NCBI GenBank assembly: GCA_003427395.1
Contig: BFEA01000097.1
Coordinates: 1,815,696-1,839,143 of the forward strand
DNA from: Chara braunii
Lineage: Eukaryota; Streptophyta; Charophyceae; Charales; Characeae
DNA length: 23,448 nucleotides
Direction of reading: 5' to 3'
The notes beneath the pieces are model-generated. The model was not told where the DNA came from. It made no database searches and saw only the letters and a list, made by a program, of their open reading frames with translations. This document shows positions 18,205 to 23,448 of this stretch, piece after piece; position 1 is the first letter of the stretch; every line of letters starts with the position of its first letter. Both the position numbers and the translations under genes were made by a program.

Positions 18205-18849
18205 AAGACATCGTGTTACTGGTCAATGAATTGATCAAGCTATCGAGGCAGTCACACCAAAATGCGGCCATAGTGTTCATCGATTTTCAAAAAGCCTACG
18301 ACTATGTAGACTGAAAATTCATGGACAAATGCTTGCATAAAATGAACTTCGGTCCGGAATTCAGAGACTGGCTTACGATACTCCACCAAAATGCGACTAC
18401 ATGGGGATAGGTGAATGGGCTACTGGCGCCAGAATCAAACTCCAGCGCTCCGTGCGGCAGGGTGACCCGCTAGCCCCCTTCCTCTTCTTTGTGGTGATAA
18501 AAGCACTAACAACGAACCTGAGAACTAATAAGAAATCTCTAGGTCACGTCTGTCAGACATTCCAGAGGAAGTCACACCTGTATACTCGATGTTCGCGGAC
18601 GACCTTACAATAATAGTTGAGGCTACCCAAAACAACATGGCCGAAATCCAAATCCTGATGGAACGGTTTACACTGGTGTCTGACATGTCACACAACTGGG
18701 GGAGCAAAACGCAAGGCTGGTGGATTCACTTCCATGAAGTTCGTCCTCCGGAGCAGCCCAAGGTAGATTGGAGGCCTCTGGAAGAACAAATCAGAGTCTT
18801 GGGGGTGGCTCTATCAACCCATGGACCACCAACAGGAAACGATGAATAG
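18198..18849 (+). pseudogene. LINE A reverse transcriptase, remainder
   Basis: Continues the RT cut at 14039: NIQDIVLLVNELIKLSRQSH, FIDFQKAYD (18276-18302, motif A), RSVRQGDPLAPFLF (18446-18487, motif B) and FADD (18592-18603, motif C). GSKTQGWW follows as the thumb begins. Stops lie at 18312 (TGA; LINE B has TGG), 18408 (TAG) and 18847 (TAG; LINE B has TGG). One-base shifts occur near 18425 and 18528. Confidence 0.9.
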
Positions 18850-19962
18850 ATTACTAGGCCAGCGCCGGAAAAAATGCAGAAATGGAGAAACAAAAACACA
18901 TTCATTTTTTGGAGGCCTATAGTTATCAACAATGTAGTGTTGGCATCCACCTGGTACAAAGCGACCCTCTGGCATCTGGGGAAGGGCAGCATCAAGAGCC
19001 TTAAGAAGCAACTGGTTGCATTCCTCTGGCGAGGGAACCACGAGCAACAAAGCGTGATCAGCAGGGTGGCATGGGACAATCTGATACAACCTAAAACCAG
19101 AGGAGGTTTCGGATTGTTGGACCCCTCCCTACAAGCCGTCGCTCTATGAATCCAATGGATCAAAGGACTGATTGTAGGAATTAACCTCCCATGGCGGGAG
19201 CTAGCATTGGAACAAATCCGCAGACTGGCTCCTTGAACTATTGACACAGTAAACCCGCTCACATGGTTGAACGACTGATACTGAACCATCCCCCGAGCCA
19301 ACACGTGCTTACGAGAGGAGGGAGATAGAGGAGCGGCTAGACAAGACCTAGCGAGAGACAAATTTTGGAGCAACTTAATCAAGAATTGGCGGAGGCTACC
19401 GATCCCTGATAGGCCTACCTCGGTACGGATGGAGGAGATCTTGCGCCAACCCCTGTTCAAAAACTGGGCAATCACTGATAGACCAGGAAGGGTATATGGC
19501 AGTTCAGACCCCCACTAGGCTTCATGGGTCAGACAGGGGATCCTCAGGGTACGGGACATATGGAATGAGGAAAACCAGGATTGGAAAACAGCCCAACAAC
19601 TCAGACCTAGCCTGCGACACGCTCATAAACTGGAGGAAACACTAGACCAACTAATTTTTTCAATCCCCCTAGCCTGGGTGGTGTCCCTGAGGAAGGGCAG
19701 GGTTTTACAGGAACAAGACTGGGTAGCAGTAAGGGTGGAGGACTTTCCATTACAAATAGGTTCAGTCATAGAGGCAAGATCAGAGGGGGCAATGGTCAAC
19801 CTTTTTGAAAGAAGAGGAGACGGCACCTTGATCAGGTACCACCCAGACGCAGTCCAATGGCATGAGAAATCTAACCTTTACCGGATTCGAGTGCTGCAGA
19901 GCCAGAAGAAGGGGGAACCCAATGGCGAGCCTACTTACTGGAAACTCCCCTATCCGAGTTAG
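18850..19962 (+). pseudogene. LINE A RT thumb and extra region before the zinc-binding segment
   Basis: One frame runs from 18589 to 19962 with stops only at 18847, 19147, 19234, 19276, 19282 and 19516. Conserved parts shared with LINE B are ASTWYKATLWHLGKGSIKSL and WDNLIQPKTRGGFGLLDP. From about 19720 to 19900 the translation reads DWVAVRVEDFPLQIGSVIEA, then GTLIRYHPDAVQWH and LYRIRVLQ, a beta-strand-rich pattern I do not associate with standard plant L1 proteins and which is decayed in LINE B. Its function is unknown. Confidence 0.7.
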
Positions 19963-20854
19963 TCGTAGACCCTCTGGAATGGCAGTGGATAAGAGGACGT
20001 AATGGGCAACACGTCCAACTCCATGAATTAACAGTGAGAACCACCTACAGGAGGATCAAGCCCCGGGTGGATGTTCAGACAGAGGTAGGAGACAGATGGT
20101 AGAAACACCTCAGTCTGCGTAGGGACCAAGTTAGAGGGCTGAAATGGTTCAGAGGAGTGAAAGAAAGACCAACAAAATTCGCCTCTCTACAGTGGCAAAT
20201 CAGCCACAGGTGCCTCCCCACGAACAACTGGATCATCGATAGGACGAACCTAGAACAAAGAGGGGAGGCTCTCCCGTGGTGCAAATCCCGTAACGCAGGG
20301 TTCCGGGATGTAGAATTTGCGAAACAATAGAACATATATTTCTATAATGCCCTGGGGCAGTCCCGCTGTGGCGATGGTGGGACCGTATCTGGACACAATT
20401 GGGCACTGGCGAGGAATGGCCACGGAAATGGGAAACCCTTCTCTTAGGTGAATGGGGAAGACCGCATGCATCCCGCCTAGCCAGCAACCTTTTCTCCATA
20501 ACCAGAAAGGCTTTGATCTGAACGTTATGGTTAAGAAGGTGTGTCTTTGATCAAGAAGGGGCCAGGATGGGGGAAGGGGAAGTGGCAGACAAAGTAAAAC
20601 AGTTTATTGAAACAGAAATAAGAATGTAATGGAAAAAAGTTCAGGAAAAAATGGAAATCCTAACTCGAAAAGCGAATATAACAAAGGAAATATATAACTT
20701 CTGCACAGAATGGTTGGGGGGGGGAAAGGGGGGCAGGATGGCCCAGGTAGACTGGCCAGGGAAAATGAGGGATAAGGAGGGGCAAGAGGACTTAGCAAGG
20801 ACTACATGCTCAGGTTCCACGACTGGCTCCGTGTCGGACCCAACATTCCGGTGA
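19938..20854 (+). pseudogene. LINE A zf-RVT zinc-binding C-terminus
   Basis: After a frameshift near 19938 the frame reads ELVVDPLEWQWIRG, GDRW (stop at 20100) KHLSLRRDQVRGLKWFRG and LQWQISHRCLPTNNWIIDR, typical of the region preceding zf-RVT. A second shift near 20295 leads to CRICETIEHIFL, stop TAA at 20345, CP, then LWRWWDRIW. Cys codons at 20309, 20318 and 20348 and the His between them are the expected zinc ligands. TGA 20519 stands where LINE B has TGG. TAA 20345 stands where LINE B has CAG; TAA 20627 precedes WKKVQEK, where LINE B has QW. The C-terminus beyond about 20700 is Gly-rich and poorly defined. Confidence 0.75.
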
Positions 20855-21581
20855 AGCACCCTGAGGAATTTCCAGATATGTTTCCCCCGGCAGCCACAGC
20901 AATCGTTGAAAGGCAATGGTATGGGCATCAGTAAGGGCAACAGCAAGAAGGTCAGTCTGTTGGGCACCTGCACTTAGCAGATTATATAGGCAGCAGTCAT
21001 ACAGGAGTAGGCAATGTTTGTTTCTGCAGGCATGCAGGTATCATTGGTTCGTAGGGGAAGGTAACAGTCACACATGTGTAGGCAAAGTCTGTCTCTGAAG
21101 GGTTGCTGGACCGACCCCTGTTAGGGAGAGGGTGGAACTAGTGACTACGGCAGGCAACTGGCACCGGGTCCAGGGTGAAGAGGTTCCCGCCCCTCCAAAC
21201 ACAGAACGCAAGGCAGACAGAACTGCACACAGGGTATGCAGGCTCAAAGGTAGGGGTAACAGAGGCAACTGGGACTGCACACAATCACTAATAGAATACG
21301 GATTGGACATAGGGCCTGCTGAAGTTTTAAGGGTTTTAAGGGTTTAAAGGGTCAGTCACAGCAATAATCAAACAGGGGGACTGCTGAAACAGGGCTGGGC
21401 ATAGAGATGAGGGGTGCTCCAACAAGGGGATGGGTGATATTAGCAGTTCCATGGGACCACGGAGCCCCGGGATGATCAAGGAGCACAGCCTCAGGAAACC
21501 CACAGTCACCAATCTATGTGCTACAAGATGTATCAATGGGACACTGGACCCGGTTTCCAGCAGGTGATGCTCCCCACCAAT
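20855..21581 (+). other. LINE A 3' untranslated region and family tail
   Basis: No coding frame. Two related units, 20994-21064 and 21065-21112, share CAGTCA.ACA, GTAGGCAA and TGT.TCTG (71-base spacing). The family tail module occurs at 21540-21581 (GGACCCGGTTTCCAGCAGG). No poly(A) follows directly. Confidence 0.6.
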
Positions 21582-21763
21582 GGATGGAGCAGCCCGACAG
21601 ATAAGCCCTCAATCTCGACGGTTCTTTTGCCACCGCCAGGATAGAGGGATATCACATGGGCCTTTTTGGAAATGCTCCCCACCAATGGATGGAGCAGCCC
21701 GACAGATTACCCTCAATCTCGACGGTTCTTTTGCCACCGCCAGGATAGAGGGATATCACATGG

Positions 21764-21768
<5 letters not shown>
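21567..21768 (+). repeat. 105-bp tandem duplication at the LINE A 3' end
   Basis: Units 21567-21671 and 21672-21768 both begin ATGCTCCCCACCAATGGATG and end GATATCACATGGGCCTTTTT. They differ at GATAAGCCC versus GATTACCC. The unit contains the last part of the LINE tail module plus sequence also found inverted at 4385-4470. Confidence 0.9.

Positions 21769-21797
<29 letters not shown>
21767..21797. repeat. Poly(T) tract of 31 bases
   Basis: Thirty-one T residues directly after the second 105-bp unit. This could be a long extension of the TTTTT ending unit 1 or the tail of a minus-strand insertion; nothing to its right is recognised as such an element. Confidence 0.6.
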
Positions 21798-21801
<4 letters not shown>

Positions 21802-22224
21802 GGCAATCATGCTGGCAGGTAAAGGGAAGATTTAAAAAAAACACAGAAGGAGGGAGGAACTAGTTTCTTAAGCAGTTGATATCTGGCGCCTGGTTCTAGG
21901 GCGAAGAGGTTTTCTCCCCTTCCTTAAGCCACCAGTACTTGGCCCATACATGGGCCGTGGGCCTTCCCCGTTAACGCGCCGCAGTTTTCGAGGTTCGGGG
22001 AAGGCCCGGCAGTGCGATGGAGGAGGACGTGTGTGGGCCCACAAAAACGGGGCAAATGGACTGTAAGATGTCCTGGTGCTGTGCTATGTGGAAACGTTCG
22101 GAGGCTGAAGGCGACAAGGGGGAAAAGAGAAAAGAAAAGGAACTGCAACACGAGAAGGAAAAAAAAAAGCAGATAGTTGCTTTTCTTTCTTTTTTTTTTG
22201 TTTGGAAGAAAACTGGTTTTTCAT
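21798..22224. other. Unassigned sequence
   Basis: No gene or repeat named. CTGGCGCCTGGTTCTAGGGC with GAAGAGG near 21885-21910 weakly resembles the end of the LINE B 3' region near 18055-18085 (TTTGGCGCCCTCGG, GAAGAGG). A/G-rich from about 22100 to 22175. Confidence 0.35.
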
Positions 22225-22318
22225 GAGTGCCAGCCAGCCCTGTAAGGTTAGCACTTTTTAGAATGTATCTGGCTGTACTTGTGGGCACAGTGGATGAATC
22301 TGAGAGCTTGGTAGCTCT

Positions 22319-22378
<60 letters not shown>

Positions 22379-22413
22379 GAAGCAGTATCTTGGCGGTTTG
22401 TGCTTCTTTCAAT
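22225..22413 (+). repeat. Tandem unit 1 of ~240-bp repeat
   Basis: Carries TAGCACTTTTTAGAATGTAT, CTGGCTG.ACTT, GAATCTGAG, GAGCTTGGTA, a T52 tract (22326-22377), then GGAAGCAGTAT and TTTGTGCTTCT. Same order as units 2 and 3. Its 3' end is separated from unit 2 by an inserted inverted-repeat element. Confidence 0.75.
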
Positions 22414-22822
22414 GGGTCTCGCTCCGCTACTATGCACTCTCCGAATTTGGAGAGTTCGGCATCACTCCACTTACTGTACACTATACACGTGCCAAATCAC
22501 TTGAATAGCTGTCAGATATCGGTCGGAGATTGCACTCTCCGTCAGTGTATAGTTCGCAGCCTGCAAAAGTCGTTACTCGGATACTCCTCAAAGGAAACCA
22601 CCGACCCGCTGCGTTGTTGTATGGTGAACCTCAAGTCTGGACGGACAAATTGCTGTCGTCTAGTGCTGTTAGGGTGTTGTGTAGTGAACTCAGGAACTGG
22701 AGACTTTGTATAGCAGATAGTAAGTGAAGCGGCGCCGGGTTCTATACATTTTTTCGCGGTCTGACAGCTATACGGCAGCTATACCAAATTGTGTATAGCG
22801 GACAGTAGTGGAGCGAGACCCG
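22414..22822. mobile_element. Inverted-repeat (foldback/MITE-like) element inserted in the tandem array
   Basis: The left end GGGTCTCGCTCCGCTACT matches the reverse complement of the right end (GGGTCTCGCTCCACTACT). The inverted similarity resumes inside the element: CTCCACTTACTGT, CTATACAC and ATAGCTGTCAGA on the left match the reverse complement of about 22755-22812. Length is about 409 bases with no coding capacity. ATG at the left boundary and near the right boundary may be a target duplication; boundaries are good to a few bases. No superfamily is assigned. Confidence 0.7.
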
Positions 22823-22886
22823 ATGCTTGCCAACGGTTCCAAGTCCACAGCTTCACTGTCACGTAGCACTTTCCAGAATGTAACTG

Positions 22887-22904
22887 GCTGCACTTCGGTG
22901 CAGC
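22887..22904. other. Hairpin with TTCG loop
   Basis: GCTGCACTTCGGTGCAGC folds into a perfect 7-bp stem with a TTCG loop closed by C-G, a very stable RNA tetraloop. In unit 3 (23127-23144) the arms GCTGCA/TGCAGC are kept but the loop is CTTCAC. Whether the repeat is transcribed is unknown. Confidence 0.6.
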
Positions 22905-23035
22905 AGAGGATGTATTTGAGGGCATTCAGGTTCAGAGCTTGGTACCTCTTCTCCCCTTTGTTTGTTTCTGTTTTTTTTTTGTTTTCTGTATTTTTTTGTT
23001 TTTTTGGAAGCAGTATCGCGGCTGTTTGTGCTTCT

Positions 23036-23058
23036 GCTCCCCGTGAGAGACGGGGAGC
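23036..23058. repeat. Perfect hairpin at the end of unit 2
   Basis: GCTCCCCGT and ACGGGGAGC form a 9-bp stem around GAGAG. It occupies nearly the same relative place as the inverted-repeat insertion does after unit 1, just upstream of TTCAAT. Confidence 0.6.
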
Positions 23059-23065
23059 ATTCAAT

Positions 23066-23290
23066 GCGTGCCAACCGTTTCAATTCCAGGGCTTCACTGT
23101 GACGTAGCACTTCCAGAATGCATCTGGCTGCACTTCACTGCAGCAGCGGATGTATCTGAGGGCATACAATCGCGTTCAGAGCTTGGTGCCTTTTTTCCTC
23201 TTTGTTTTTTTTTTGTTTTTTTTTTTCCTTTTCAAGATTCTCTGCTGTTTGTGCTTCTGCTTCCCGCCTCATTCAACGAGATCTTTCCAG
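23066..23290 (+). repeat. Tandem unit 3 of ~240-bp repeat
   Basis: Matches unit 2 through TTCACTGTGACGTAGCACTT, CCAGAATGCATCTGGCTGCA, GGATGTATCTGAGGGCAT, TTCAGAGCTTGGTGCC and a T-rich tract, then CTGCTGTTTGTGCTTCTGCT. Similarity fades after about 23275; a final echo (CCAGATGGATCTGGATGCAC) follows at 23287. Confidence 0.75.
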
Positions 23291-23353
23291 ATGGATCTGG
23301 ATGCACTTCTGCCCAGGCCGTTTTCATGTACACGAGTGGAAACAAGAAAACTA

Positions 23354-23391
23354 GGTACGCCGGGGATAACAGGCTGATGACTCCCAAGAGC
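23354..23391 (+). pseudogene. Large-subunit rRNA fragment, plant mitochondrial 26S-like
   Basis: The 38 bases from GGTACGC to AAGAGC include GGGGATAACAGGCTGAT, a near-universal part of domain V (peptidyl-transferase region) of bacterial-type 23S rRNA. The GACTCCCAAGAGC continuation is, to my memory, the plant mitochondrial form rather than plastid or E. coli. The match stops abruptly on both sides. It is a fossil insert (nuclear mitochondrial DNA, or reverse-transcribed rRNA), not a gene. Confidence 0.75.
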
Positions 23392-23402
23392 AGCTCCCCA
23401 CG

Positions 23403-23406
23403 AAAA

Positions 23407-23438
<32 letters not shown>

Positions 23439-23448
23439 AAGAAAGAAA
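23403..23448. repeat. A-rich tract at window end
   Basis: Mostly A with occasional G, directly following CAGCTCCCCACG. That word is the start of the last part of the LINE tail module (CAGCTCCCCACCAAT), so this may be a poly(A) tail of a tail-bearing retrocopy. The window edge cuts it. Confidence 0.5.

Larger units (their letters stand above)
9257..21581 (+). mobile_element. LINE A: degenerate L1-type non-LTR retrotransposon, split by LINE B
   Basis: This is the main element of the window. In order it carries a gag-like ORF1 region (9257-10960), a middle region (to about 12283), an endonuclease (12302-13060), reverse transcriptase (about 13670-14039 continued at 18198-18760), a C-terminal zinc-binding region (to about 20700), and a 3' untranslated region ending in the family tail module (21540-21581). 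LINE B occupies 14040-18197. EN upstream of RT together with zf-RVT places it with the plant L1 group. Nonsense codons, a deletion and several frameshifts make it inactive. A simple poly(A) tail is not visible after 21581, so the exact 3' end is uncertain; the 5' end is also unknown and could extend left into 7260-9256. Confidence 0.85.
22825..23065 (+). repeat. Tandem unit 2 of ~240-bp repeat
   Basis: Starts GCTTGCCAACGGTTCC and repeats 241 bases later as GCGTGCCAACCGTTTC (unit 3). Contains TTCACTGTCACGTAGCACTT, a C(TTCG)G hairpin at 22887-22904, a T/G-rich tract and GGAAGCAGTATCGCGGC. Ends with a 9-bp-stem hairpin (23036-23058). Confidence 0.8.

Noticed and set aside
9257-20700. Reassigned stop codons (UGA/UAG read as tryptophan)
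   Set aside because: TGG is still abundant in the same frames, both TGA and TAG face TGG in the paired copy, TAA faces Gln codons, and independent frameshifts and deletions show ordinary pseudogene decay.
21327-21351. Telomere-like repeat
   Set aside because: TTTTAAGGG is repeated only about three times and does not match the plant TTTAGGG unit exactly.

Overview
The window is eukaryotic, repeat-dominated, non-genic DNA, most likely from a plant or streptophyte alga. The clues are a U6 snRNA-like sequence on the minus strand, L1-type non-LTR retrotransposons (LINEs) with the plant-style zinc-binding region after the reverse transcriptase, many poly(A)/poly(T) tails, tRNA-derived SINEs, and a 38-bp stretch of bacterial-type large-subunit rRNA that looks most like the plant mitochondrial 26S version. 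I could not name the species. I found no host protein-coding gene that I would defend; the longer reading frames outside the LINEs look like chance.

Layout. 1-3750: mostly unassigned sequence with a LINE 3' tail on the minus strand (268-353), a small element with terminal inverted repeats (1646-1756), two short tandem duplications and a pyrimidine/purine-skewed block. 3750-5760: a cluster of nested and inverted short repeats (tRNA-headed SINE copies, two further copies of the 1646 element, a LINE 3' end, and a ~0.3 kb inverted repeat pair), closed by a degenerate U6 snRNA copy. 5762-7250: nothing recognisable except palindromes. 7259-8330: degenerate purine-rich minisatellite arrays bracketed by CACGTG hairpins. 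8330-9256: purine-rich sequence with a duplicated block split by a T28 tract.

9257-21581 is the core: a degenerate LINE on the plus strand (LINE A), interrupted at 14040-18197 by a second, 5'-truncated LINE of the same family (LINE B). LINE B ends in the shared 3' tail plus A24 and is flanked by GAATATC duplicates; removing it restores the reverse transcriptase motif of LINE A. LINE A encodes, in order, a gag-like ORF1 region, a long middle region, an apurinic-type endonuclease (EN), a reverse transcriptase (RT), an extra region, and a zf-RVT zinc-binding segment. From 9257 to about 13891 it keeps one reading frame that is broken by nonsense codons; frame slips may exist at one G-run and one C-run. 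Both LINE copies are dead.

21567-23448: a 105-bp tandem duplication ending in T31, about 0.4 kb unassigned, then three ~240-bp tandem units with an inverted-repeat element inserted between units 1 and 2, and finally the rRNA-like 38-bp fragment running into an A-rich tract. The parts fit retrotransposition: LINEs supply the enzymes, and the shared 3' tail, the SINEs, the U6 copy and the rRNA fragment look like substrates or by-products of that machinery.
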